DNA from: Lepturacanthus savala
Taxonomy: Eukaryota > Chordata > Actinopteri > Scombriformes > Trichiuridae
Length of the DNA: 64,000 bases
Direction of reading: 5' to 3'
Assembly: GCA_030544235.1 (NCBI GenBank)
Contig: CM060466.1
Coordinates: 7,121,592-7,185,591 of the forward strand
A model generated the notes under the pieces. The model searched no databases. It was not told the origin of the DNA and worked only from the letters and a program-made list of their open reading frames with translations. Numbering within the stretch: the stretch's first letter is position 1; each line of letters opens with the position of its first letter. The translations under genes and the position numbers were made by a program. Positions 48,111 to 58,230 of the stretch are shown here, piece after piece.

Positions 48111-49728
48111 CCCAACGTCTCCTCCTCCTCCGTCTCCGTCTCCTCCTACTACTCCTCCTTTCTCACCTTGTTTAAGTTGAGTCTTTTTCGGTTTCATGCG
48201 GTTACAGCTTCGTCCATGTGCAGATAACAGAGCCTCCTGAGTCCCTGCATTGATAAAACTCTGGTGTTTGCAGCTGAAAGCTCGGACCAAGCTCAGTCCT
48301 CCACTCCTCAGCCAACCGGATGACACGCTAATGCTCTGACAGGGACACTTCCTACAAAAACACGTTTGGCCGCGCTGGCTTATGGGAAATGGAGTTAAAC
48401 ACAAAGTAAACTGAGTCCAGTTCGTTAAGCCCGTTGTTTGTTATTTTTTGCGGGTAAAAAAACAGGAAATACAATATTCTCAGAAAACCCAGTCTCCCTT
48501 TTGTTTCCCCAAAACCGGTAAAATTGTTCCTAATTCCTTCCTTCATTCCACTACATTATTGAACACGGACCGTTAGTGAGCTATGCTAACGATGCTAAAG
48601 CTAGTTCCTGTTGGGGTCTTCTAGCTGCCTGTAGGTGGCGCTGCTGGGTAACAAGATGGATTCTAATGTTAAAGACCATGGATTTATTATAAACATATAT
48701 TATATTATATTATATTATATTATATTATATTACACATCCATTTCAGCCATATTGACATGAAATAGTAGGTAAACACAAGTGTCAGTAGAAGTGTATGAAA
48801 CCACAAACAAGTAAAAGTACAGATTTTACCAGAAAATGGCTTTAATAAAAGTAAAAGTCACCTATATTTTATGCACAATTCGCCACTGCAATCACTTTAT
48901 TAAAACATGCACATGCACCCTATTCAAATAATGACCTAAGTCATTTTTTCAGGTTTTTGGGAAAACACAAAAACTGTTTTAAATGCAGAGAATATCATAT
49001 TTATTAATCATTTTAATCAAAAAGACCTTGACATTGAATGACTGTGGACATACATAAAACATTGTGTGTCACTTAAGTAGAAATAAACAATAAAGGTATT
49101 CAGGCAATTTTTGAACATTCCAGTGTCACTTTATGCAACTTTAAACCTGACATAAACTGTTCTTTCATTCCATATTGCAAACTCAAAACTCACATTGAAC
49201 AAATGTAAAATTAAACAAATGTCAGGTAAATCAAATTGGTCAGTAGACAATGCCCTTTTCATCATTTTCCAGCTCTTCTTTGCATGTTTTTTATTGAATG
49301 TAACTCATCTCCGTCCAGTTTTGACAACTTTTTAAAACCCGAGATGTGATGTTTATTGAGGTATAACTTGTGAAATTTAAACTAAATTACTATAAAACAT
49401 TGCAGCCTATATCCTTTATCACTCACCAGTAGAAATTGATTCAAGAATCATATTTAGCTTCTTCTGCACCATATATTCTTGCTTCTTGAAGTAGCCACCT
49501 TTAAGAAAGCTTGGTAAATTGCCCAAGTCATTTTTTTCCCCTGATTTAGGCAAAAAATTAAAATGGCCAAAGTAAAATGGCTATTGTCCTACAAGGCATA
49601 AAGGGTATGATGCATTCAACTCGGTATTAAGGTGATTTTACCACACGTATTATTATATAATATTATTATTAAGAGATAATTCTCGTTTAAAAAAACTAAA
49701 CTTTTTGGACGCCTGAAGCTAGACTGTG

Positions 49729-49736
49729 TGACGTCA
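49729..49736 (+). promoter_or_regulatory. CRE palindrome upstream of NTHL1
   Basis: A perfect TGACGTCA lies about 0.3 kb before the NTHL1 start codon, in a locally CpG-containing stretch. CREB/ATF binding is inferred. Confidence 0.45.
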
Positions 49737-49760
49737 TCTCACGCCCTATTAGTTGGTGCT

Positions 49761-49774
49761 GTTACTATGGCAAC
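49761..49774 (+). promoter_or_regulatory. X-box-like (RFX) site upstream of NTHL1
   Basis: GTTACTATGGCAAC fits the X-box pattern of two half sites (RYYNYY, spacer, RRNRAC) with a 2-bp spacer. It is 25 bases from the CRE. RFX factors use such sites in ciliary and other promoters. Confidence 0.45.
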
Positions 49775-50014
49775 TCGGGTGCAGTTAAACAAGAAAAAAT
49801 AGCATATTTTTTCAGTGAGATATTCCCCGAAATGTATTAATTTTGTCTTTAAACTGTATATAATAATGTCTTTAAAATGTATATAATAATATAATAACAC
49901 ACATTGGGGAAAGAGGGCAGCAATACGCCATAGTAGCGACCTAAAAAAAAGAAGAAGAAGAAGAACTGAAACCTGTAAACAAGCGACGAAGAAGAAACAA
50001 AGTTCAGCTCCATC

Positions 50015-50068
50015 ATGTCCGCTGCAGCATGCGGGTCTGTAGCGTTACCGCAGCTCATGGCTTCATAA
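50015..50068 (+). CDS. Upstream ORF in the NTHL1 leader
   Basis: The first ATG of the leader (A at -3) opens a 17-codon ORF in a different frame from NTHL1. Its TAA at 50,066-50,068 overlaps the in-frame NTHL1 ATG at 50,068 as TAATG. It is more likely a translational control element than a functional peptide. Confidence 0.4.
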   Translation: MSAAACGSVALPQLMAS

Positions 50069-53000
50069 TGAGTTCTCCTTACTTCACGCACAGCAGCCCC
50101 GCAGTCACCCGCAGTGGGAGCCGAACCGCGGCCTCTCTCCGGTCCAAAATCACCGGGAGACCCGGGAACCTGGATCCGGGTTCCGCTGTGCCGGTGAAGG
50201 CGGAGGAGGAGGAGGAGAGCGTCTCCCAGCAGAGACCCTCCTCGGCCCCCGTATCAACGGGTAATTACCTGAAAACTAAATAGAAATAAACTATTATTCA
50301 TTTAACCAGTTTATCACTGACTAGTGAATGAAAAACTGGTGTAACTGTAAAGTTACAGTGTGTAATCTATCATTAGAAAAGCGATAATCACATCAGAGGA
50401 TATGCAGGTGGTAAAAATGTAGTATAGAAGTACAGTAGGCTTTATTATTTTATTAAGTGAGTAGGGGTCTAATAAGTATAATACATGAAAATATATAATA
50501 ATACATGATATATGTCATTATGACATATTATCAGCATTCCTTCAATGGGTATAAGGTTCAAAGTTTCTTTATTTTCCATTTATGCATAGACCAGCAATCA
50601 ACACGAGTAATGAAGGATTTAACAAATAGCACCTTTATGCACAGAGGATGGTTTTAAGTATTGCACGGGGCGTTTATATTACCTAAGGTGTTGATTTTAA
50701 ATTAAAAATTCTTAAGGGAAAGAAAATAAACATTGAAAACAATGTAGGAGCATTTGTTAGGAGGACTGAAACTGCCTAAAATAAAAGTAAATAAGTTACT
50801 TTATTTACTTTCCTATTAACACATTTATTTCCTATTATGTTCCCTTTGCATATACATTTATTTAATTAAAATTTGTATTTTATCTTGAGGTAGAAAGGCA
50901 AAAGGAAATGGAGAAATAAATATAAATGGGGAAATATATGTGTGTGAATACATAAATAAATAGATTTTAAAAAAATAATAAAATGGCATATTCATTCATG
51001 TACTGAGTCAGTTCAGTTCTCCCTAATTTCAGCCACTTCCTGTTATAAAAAAAACCTAAAAGCACAAATCGTATTCCCTTTAAATCTTATTCTTATTATC
51101 TCATTCCATCGTTTCATTCAGGTTGTTGCCATGAACTCGCCGTGCAGCCAAAAACAGAAACCATCCCACTGTCGCCACACCGCCGCAGGAGGACACAGCT
51201 GAAGGTGGAATACGACAAAGATGGTGTGGTTTCTCCGGTGAAGACGGAGCGCTGGGAGCCTCCTGAGTGGAGGAAGCAATTAGGATTTATTCGTGAGATG
51301 AGGAGCAGCTGTGACGCGCCTGTAGATAAAATGGGAGCAGAGAAATGCTATGACACAGAGGCCCCTGCACATGTAGGTGTCTACATATTTTAACAGTTAA
51401 AAATGATTCTGCATTGTTCCATTTTCTGCTTCATCTCTCGGGACAGGTGAGACGTTTCCAGGTGCTGGTGTCGCTCATGCTGTCCAGTCAGACCAAAGAC
51501 CAGGTGACGGCGGCGGCGATGCAGAAGCTCCGAGCTCACGGCTGCACCGTGGAAAACCTTCTCACCACTGACGAGGAAACGCTGGGAAAACTCATCTACC
51601 CCGTCGGCTTCTGGAAGGTAACACCAAAGATCTTCCTGTTCCAAGAACATGCACCTTATTCCTGATTCATACTGCTCATACCTTGCACATTACTTGTAAA
51701 TATCTGTACATAATCTGCCTAGTTATATTTATATATTGTATGTTACTTGTGTGTTATTTTAACTTTAATACCTTATTACTATTTTTATTCTTATTGATTC
51801 ATGTTGACAGCAACTAAGAATTTCATTCTACACTGTGCACATGAAAATAAACACTTTGAGTCTTTGAATGTTGAATCTGTCTCTATTTTTTATACTACCA
51901 TTCAAATGTTATGGATCACTTAGACATGTCCTTACTTTTGATAGAAAAGCACTGTTTTTTTCAATGAATATAACATTAAACTAATCAGAAATACAATCTC
52001 TACATTGCTAATATGGTAAATGACTATTCTAGCTGCAAATGTCTGGTTTTTGGTGCTTCAATATCTACATAGGTGTATAGAGGTGCATTTCCAGCAACTA
52101 TCAGTCCAGTGTTCTAATGGAACAATGTGTTTGCTCATTGCATCAGAAGACTAATGGATGATTAGAAAACCCTTGATGCTAACATGTTAGCACAGCTGAA
52201 AACAGTTTAGCTGCTTAGAGAAGCTAGAAAACTGACCTTCCTTTGATGAGAGCAAAATCGGAAGGAAAAAATAATTATTTCAAACAAATCATTATTTCTA
52301 ACCTTGTCAATATTCTCTAGACCAAGGTGAAGTACCTGAAGCTGACGGCAGCCATGCTGCAGGAGGAGTTTGGAGGGGACATCCCGGACAGCGTGGAGGG
52401 GCTGGTCCGCCTGCCAGGAGTCGGACCCAAGATGGCTCACCTGGCTATGGACATCGCCTGGGACAAAGTGTCCGGAATAGGTGGGGACGCTGTCACTTTC
52501 ATATCAACTAGAACAAAACGAATAAATCATGTCTTAATGGAGGATGAATTTAAATTGAAGTCTCCCTCGGGTAATAACTATCAAGTTTTTTCAGCAGTAA
52601 AACTCCTGCTGCTGCTTAAAAGATGTCTGGAGAGACTTTTCTTGAATGAAGACAAATTTTTATAGAAAATTAGCTTCACTTGTGAGTATTAAGTGAGAAA
52701 TTGAGCATTTCCATATAAGGATGTTTGTCTTCTGCAGGGTGAACTCTTCCCTTTTCTACAGTAAAGTAGGAATAAAGTTTGAAAGCAACATCTATATTCA
52801 TTGTTTGAAAGAATAATCTGCAAATGATTAAATCAGTTAATCGAATAATTGGTCTATAAATGATTGAAAAACAGCAAATATTTAATAAATATTTTCATTT
52901 TGTTCAACAAACAGTCAAAAATCCAAATATAATATATCTGTGTGTAGCTATTTCTAGAAAGAACCAGGTAAGATTTGACATTTTTTGCTCACTAAGTGTC

Positions 53001-53858
53001 CTAAACAATAATCTAATGTCAAAACAAACTCAAACTGAGCCTTGGAGCTTCTTCTCAGAAGTTTCGATGTCACAACTACACAGACATTCAAATCAGCCAA
53101 TCAGAGGAGAGGCTTATTATTATTTGTACCAGACACAAAACAACCTGTTTTTACCTCTCCATAGAGAAGTTTTAGAAAGGATTTTAAACACCCTAAATAT
53201 ATCTGGTTGTATTAAAACTTGAAACAAAGCCTGTGTATAAAGTGTAAATGTTTTTAATTTGCTGTTGGTCTCCATTAAGGCGTGGACACACATGTGCATC
53301 GCATCTCCAACCGGCTGGGCTGGGTCAGGAAACCGACCAAGAACCCGGAGGAAACGCGCAAGGCCCTGGAGGAGTGGTTGCCCAGGTAACGACATGACTG
53401 ATTCACTGCTGATCCGTACAACCTGATTAACATGGACCAACAGATCTATAAAGATCACGGTCACCAAGACTGACCCAGATACATGTGCTGCTCTGAAATA
53501 AACACGTTTCTGTCCTGAGGTTTTATATATATATTTATTTATGCTGCTTTTCTGCTGCAGGGAGCTGTGGAGCGAGATCAACTGGCTGCTGGTGGGGTTC
53601 GGACAGCAGCTTTGTCTGCCCGTCAACCCTCTCTGCTCCGCCTGTCTGAACCAGCACAGCTGCCCGTCTGCCCACAAGCAGTCACCCGCAAAGAGGAACA
53701 AATCTGGAGCCCAACGCTCTCCGAGTCCAGCGTCTTCCTTCAAAGCAAAAACCGAACCTGCTCTCAAAGACGAGAGAGCGAAAGAGGAGCAGCTGCTCAC
53801 ACCTGTTTCCCCCAGTAAACAGAGACGGAAGCTAAAAAGGAAAGTTAATAACCACTGA
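50029..53858 (+). CDS. nthl1: Endonuclease III-like DNA glycosylase/AP lyase, six exons
   Basis: NTHL1 removes oxidised pyrimidines in nuclear and mitochondrial base-excision repair and nicks the abasic site. Exons 50029-50260, 51122-51372, 51447-51617, 52321-52480, 53280-53385 and 53561-53858 chain in phase (1,218 bp, 405 residues). Residues 1 to about 100 are low-complexity. Then come MGAEKCYDTEAP, LMLSSQTKDQVTA, TLGKLIYPVGFWK, and the helix-hairpin-helix LPGVGPKMAHLAM with catalytic Lys near 255. VDTHVHRISNRL holds the catalytic Asp near 274. The [4Fe-4S] cysteines have spacing C-X6-C-X2-C-X5-C (CLPVNPLCSACLNQHSC). After them a 45-residue Lys-rich tail is absent from the human enzyme as I recall it. 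The start could be Met1 (50,029) or Met14 (50,068). AATAAA follows at 54,160. Confidence 0.94.
50261..51121 (+). other. nthl1: NTHL1 intron 1
   Basis: The intron is AT-rich and runs from donor GTAATT to acceptor TTTCATTCAG. No repeat or exon was recognised. Confidence 0.5.
51893..52310 (-). mobile_element. Family A inverted-repeat element beside NTHL1 exon 4
   Basis: The sequence matches, in reverse orientation, the elements at 20.8 kb and 59.9 kb: GGATCACTTAGACATGTCC near the start, GCTAACATGTTAGCA, AGAAGCTAGAAAACTGACCTT, and AATCATTATTTCTAACCTTG at the end. The terminal inverted repeat next to exon 4 is missing; element similarity stops about 10 bases before the exon. It occupies the second half of NTHL1 intron 3 (51,618-52,320). 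Confidence 0.8.
52481..53279 (+). other. nthl1: NTHL1 intron 4
   Basis: The intron is AT-rich. The ORF running on from exon 4 into it is read-through without recognisable content. Confidence 0.5.
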
Positions 53859-54159
53859 TTAAAAGTGGCCCCGAGCAGCTTCCTCGTGAACAAAGTTGTA
53901 TTCATCAGTCACTGAAGCGCGCTGTGTGTGTCCTTCATATCTAACAAACTTTGAGCTGTGAACAGGAAGTCGGAGAAGAAGACGCGCAGGTGCACATGCA
54001 AACTGAAAATCAGCGTTTAAGATAAAACATCGATGCGAATGTTACAGGATGTTTGTAGTAATTCCCATCACTTTGTTGTATTTAACACTATAATGACACT
54101 TTTTTTTACAACTCAAGTGAGATTAATTATTTTTGTAATTATAGTTATTTTTTTTACAA

Positions 54160-54165
54160 AATAAA
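54160..54165 (+). terminator. nthl1: NTHL1 poly(A) signal
   Basis: This is the first canonical AATAAA after the NTHL1 stop codon, 0.3 kb downstream, followed by TTATGCACTAGACC and, further on, TGTGAAAGTCTTGTTTTTAG. Confidence 0.6.
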
Positions 54166-54337
54166 ACAATGTTATGCACTAGACCTGCATGTGAAAGTCT
54201 TGTTTTTAGATTTCCCTCTAATCCAGAGGACATTCTATTCCATATCTGTTACATACTGCAGAAAAACTATATCTCAGTACATTAACAGTAAATTCACTTC
54301 TGTTAATTGTGTGTGTTGCATTTTATTTATCATAGAG

Positions 54338-54841
54338 CAGGGTGCTTACGAAAGTCTTAATAAGTATGGAATTTCAAAACGCTGTTTTCCAGACCTTGAA
54401 AAGTCTTGAATTTTGTGTGAAAGTCTTAATAAAGTATGGAAAAAATGTATGGTAGAATTTTACAATATGCTCAAAGGCATTGTGAAATGGGAAAGTCTGC
54501 TATATAACTATATTTTTTTTTCCTATGAGTTTTACTAACTGGTCACCTACTGTATGAATCTAATGGAGGGATGTCCAATCAACGCTTGCATAGCCTAACG
54601 TTGGTCTTCCGCTTGTTCTTGCTATGTCACTGCAGAGGGACAAAGCCTAGTGGTCAACAGTAGCGTTCTCATTCTCAGTAAAAACAATTAACTGTGAATA
54701 ATGCACTTGTTTATTGATTATTAGCCGATAAAATTTAACATTTCTAATAAACACTCATTTATTATATCATTTAATATATCAGTTTTGAAAAAGTATTGAA
54801 AAGGTCTGGAATTTTAATTTGGAAAAAGAGCAAGCACCCTG
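54338..54841. mobile_element. Inverted-repeat element with CAGGGTGCTT termini and TAGAG duplication
   Basis: The left end is CAGGGTGCTTACG and the right end reads, in reverse complement, CAGGGTGCTTGC. Both flanks carry TAGAG (54,333-54,337 and 54,842-54,846). The interior repeats AGTCTTAATAA(A)GTATGG. It is 504 bp without a transposase. Confidence 0.75.
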
Positions 54842-55324
54842 TAGAGATATCCATACTTTCCCTATGAGTTATGATTTAACTGGTGTGTTGCAGCATGAGA
54901 TTCTATTGAGGTGTGCCGGGCTGGTTCTGTATCAAAACTCGCTGAGACAAATGGAACTGAGCCATCATTCATATAAGTTACACCTGTGTTTATCTACATA
55001 CAAGTCCAAATATCTGCTGTGAAAAAGGCCCAAACAAAACCCACTGTAAACATATGTGTGGTGCTGTAGCTTTAGTTATAACACATCAAATGATGAAGTA
55101 GTTGTTTAGCACAGTAATGATTGTTTTAGAGCAGAACCAACCTGCTGAAGGGTCCAATCCGACCTGCTGGGTAAGACAATAAATGTTCCAGTCCCTGTTT
55201 CTTCACAGAAATGTGAAGCAGTGAGAATCTTTCAGGGCTCAAGAGGTAAAATATTTATAATTTTGATGGTTTGTAAAGGAGGAGATAACTTCATCTGCTG
55301 CGTAAAAAGCTAAATATTGATCAG

Positions 55325-55720
55325 TGCACTGTAAATAATGAAATCATATTAGGGGGGAAATATATTGTATTTCATATAATTAGTCCACTCTTTAGTAAAA
55401 TTGCCTTGAATTGGCAGATATTTTGCTTATTTATTTTTTTCTGAATTCAAAAAAGTCTGAATTATGATGGAAAAAAGGCCAAAATATGAGATAAAAAATA
55501 CAAATTAAGATAAGAATTCAAACTTGTTTTAGAAAACAAGACTAAATTGAACAAACTCAAGAAAAAAATGGAAATACACAGAATTTATCAGACCATGGAA
55601 TAAGATATTTCAAGACAATTCTACTCAAAATTTGAATAATTGTACCAAAAACAAGATATCGTCACTTCACTATCGTCACTATCGTCACACATTCATTTCA
55701 ATATGGAATAAGTTGTACAT
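55325..55720. mobile_element. Family B element copies between NTHL1 and NHERF2
   Basis: CACTGTAAATAATGAAATCAT, ATTGGCAGATATTTTGCTTAT, then GACCATGGAATAAGATATTT and CAAGACAATTCTACTC with CCAAAAACAAGATATCGTC reproduce the family arms. The length suggests two overlapping or expanded copies. An imperfect CACT(A)TCGT repetition follows. Confidence 0.55.
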
Positions 55721-55939
55721 TGAAATTGCATTCAGGTACCAGGGGTGGAATAAAGTCACTCAATTTGCCCAAACACAGCAGTAAAATCAGAAAAAAATGG
55801 TAATTTTGCAGTGGTCTCTTATTTTTTCCACAGCTGTATGAGCAGCTGGTTTAATTTCTTCTAACAAAATCAAAACGGACTATTTCCATCCCTGTTCTAT
55901 TCTTTACAACGACCTGTCTCGTTGGCCGCTCTCTCTCAG

Positions 55940-56451
55940 TCAGACGCTCGTTATTCCGCCAGCGCGGCGCGGCGCGGCGCAGACGCGTCAGGTGCGCGCT
56001 CGAGAGGGAGACGTAGCGGCATCTGTTGTTGACGCCTCTTCACTTTCCCACCGGGTCGGACAGGAGGACGCTCGCTCCGCTGACGAGGAGAATTAAGCGT
56101 TGCGTGCCAGGAGCAGTTTTCTAATCTCTGATCTCTTGGATTATTCCTCCGATGGACGGGACTTAAAGTCGCTGTCGGTGGTTTTTTTGGCCACTTTTAC
56201 GCACACAGCGGACCATTTTTGCGCCTTTGTTTATTTCGCACTATGGATTAAACTAGTTAGTCTGAGTCTATTTTGTGAGATTTTTTTGTATTCCTGTGGA
56301 TTATTCGTGGACTCGCATCATGCTAAACGATGATGGTCTTTTGGTCACCTGCGCGCGCGGCCGTTTGTTGGATTAAGACCCTCCCGAACGCTCGTTTCTT
56401 CTCCTGAAACACCCCCTGACCCCCTGTTTTTCGCCCGCCGACAAGCCGAGG
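55940..56451 (+). promoter_or_regulatory. nherf2: GC-rich promoter and 5'UTR of NHERF2
   Basis: A CpG-dense stretch (GCGCGGCGCGGCGCGGCGC near 55,960, then GCGCGCTCGAG) contrasts with AT-rich surroundings. A leader of up to about 0.4 kb leads to the strong start context GCCGAGGATGG. The transcription start is not determined. Confidence 0.6.
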
Positions 56452-57252
56452 ATGGAGGGCGAGCTGAGACCCAGGCTCTGCTTCCTGACCAAAGGGGAGC
56501 GCGGCTACGGCTTCCACCTGCACGGCGAGCGGAATAAAGGCGGACAGTTCATCCGGAAAGTGGAGCCGGGCTCCTCGGCCGACCTGGCCGGGCTGCGACC
56601 CGGGGACCGAGTGGTGGAGGTGAACGGGGTGAACGTGGAGAACGACACGCACCACCAGGTGAGTTTAAAGGCTCAATGATCAGATTTTGCTGTTGAAAAG
56701 GGACCCAACACTGGGCATATAATCTCTCTGAGGGACAACAATGGGGCCTGTACCTGTTAGACTACTTTTCCCCTTGCCTGAGGAACAGGAGAAGGAGAGG
56801 GTGGTGGGGTGGGGGGGGGTGTTTAAATGGGTCAAAGAGAATAAGTGTGTGTCTGTGTTTTGTTAAAAGTGTGTCATGTATAGGTTGAACACAGGCACCT
56901 CGCCGTTCATCCCAACTGATCTCGGAGCTCCTCTTTTTTTTTTTTTTATCTGCAGGTGGTGAACCAGATCCGGGAGGTGGCCCACCGCACCCGGCTGCTG
57001 GTGGTGGACAGGGACACGGACGACTACCTGCGTGGCTGCGGCCTGGCGTGCACCGAGGACCTGGCCGTGGAGATGGGGACCCTCTCCCTGCGCCCCTCGC
57101 CCCGCCCCACCCCCTCCAGCTCTCCCCTGCCCAGGGAGAACTCGCCGCTGCCCCCCTACCACATGCACTCCTTCCACCGGCCCGCCGCCGGGTCGCCCAC
57201 CCACAAGGTCAAAAGGTCGTCGTTGGCATCGAGCTCAGCCACAGACACGGAG
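56452..57252 (+). CDS. nherf2: NHERF2 (Na+/H+ exchange regulatory cofactor 2), first two coding exons
   Basis: NHERF2 is a cytoplasmic adaptor with two PDZ domains and an ezrin-binding tail that anchors membrane proteins such as NHE3 to the actin cortex. Exons 56452-56658 and 56956-57252 (phase 0) encode 168 residues. PDZ1 spans about residues 5-88: LRPRLCFLTKGERGYGFHL with the GYGF carboxylate-binding loop at 18-21, then FIRKVEPGSSADLAGLRPGD, VVEVNGVNVEN, THHQVVNQIREV, TRLLVVDRDTD. A Pro/Ser-rich linker follows. PDZ2 and the ezrin-binding end lie outside the window. NHERF1 is the alternative; LRPRLC, VEVNGVNVE and THHQVV favour NHERF2, as does linkage to TSC2. Confidence 0.88.
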
Positions 57253-57628
57253 GTAAGAGTGGACGCCAACCGTGGATAGGGCTGCTCGATTTTAGATAAT
57301 AAAAAAAATCAATATCGAAATCATGACACTGCATTTATTCAGCATGACTGTGCTTTTGTTGTAGATGGTTACACACATTTGTTGTGTTGCCACGTAGATA
57401 TCAAATTGCACAGTATGTTGCTATACATTTCCCTTTGGACAGTAAGTTATTATTGTAATAATAATATTATTATTTTTTATGTAATTTCAATTTTTATTTT
57501 ATTTAATTCCACTTTATATATTGAGGTGAAAATTAATTAGGTGAGTGAATAAATAAATAAATTCATTGTGTAATTTAAATAAAATGGAAATAAATAATAA
57601 TAATAAATAATTAAATAAATAGATATGG

Positions 57629-57728
<100 letters not shown>

Positions 57729-58099
57729 GGGACTCTGTCAAAGCATGGAAAACATATTTATAAGTTAATAAGCTAATATAAAATCAGGTCAGATTTTATT
57801 GATGACTGGTTGTTTCATTCACAATCTGAATCAATGCATTTGGCCTTTATTTAATCTGGAAATCGTTGATGTTACATTTGTCGCCAGCTGCTGTCTCTGA
57901 ATGGACTAAACCATTTTGTAAAACCAAGGAGGGGAACCCCCAGAATGTCCAGTATAGAACTATGGCACAAACTTCATTCTCTCATGATGTTTGATACCAT
58001 AATAAATTATGACACTGATTAACTAGAGGGCCCAAATCATTCATTCACCAAAATAAAACAAAAAAAATCAAGATATTCATGGCTCCTCTGTCTGCACCA

Positions 58100-58230
58100 C
58101 ACCCGTTCCTGTCATACGACATCATCGACTTCCTGCCCCTTTCTCCCAAGAATACGAAGAAGACAAACTCCCCCAGAAAGACGTCATTTCATTTAAATTG
58201 TTATAATTTTCAACCCTGATATGTATATAT
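58100..58230 (-). mobile_element. Dispersed element family C, copy 3 (reversed)
   Basis: Reverse complement of the copies at 14.2 and 21.1 kb, with GAAGTCGATGATGTCG in place of GAAGTTGATGACGTCA, consistent with CpG decay of the CRE. It ends near AATTTTCAACCCTGA, which also flanks copy 2. Confidence 0.6.

Larger units (their letters stand above)
45718..50014. other. TSC2-NTHL1 divergent intergenic interval / 5' regions
   Basis: The two start codons are 4.3 kb apart and transcribed away from each other. On the minus strand, CCCTACACAG at about 45,771-45,780 upstream of the TSC2 ATG looks like an acceptor, so a non-coding first exon further right is likely. The interval holds a tRNA-SINE-like stretch, a 250-bp tandem duplication, a 27-base A-run (48,083-48,109) and an (ATATT)n tract (about 48,696-48,732). 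The NTHL1-proximal end carries a CRE and an X-box-like site. I see no coding gene. Confidence 0.6.

Noticed and set aside
52481..52665. Extension of NTHL1 exon 4 in frame
   Set aside because: The donor GTGGGG after ATA-G joins in phase to VDTHVHRI at 53,280; the read-through peptide has no family match.
53120..53905. 261-codon minus-strand ORF over NTHL1 exons 5-6
   Set aside because: It is antisense to confirmed NTHL1 exons and crosses the intron. Its translation is not recognisable.
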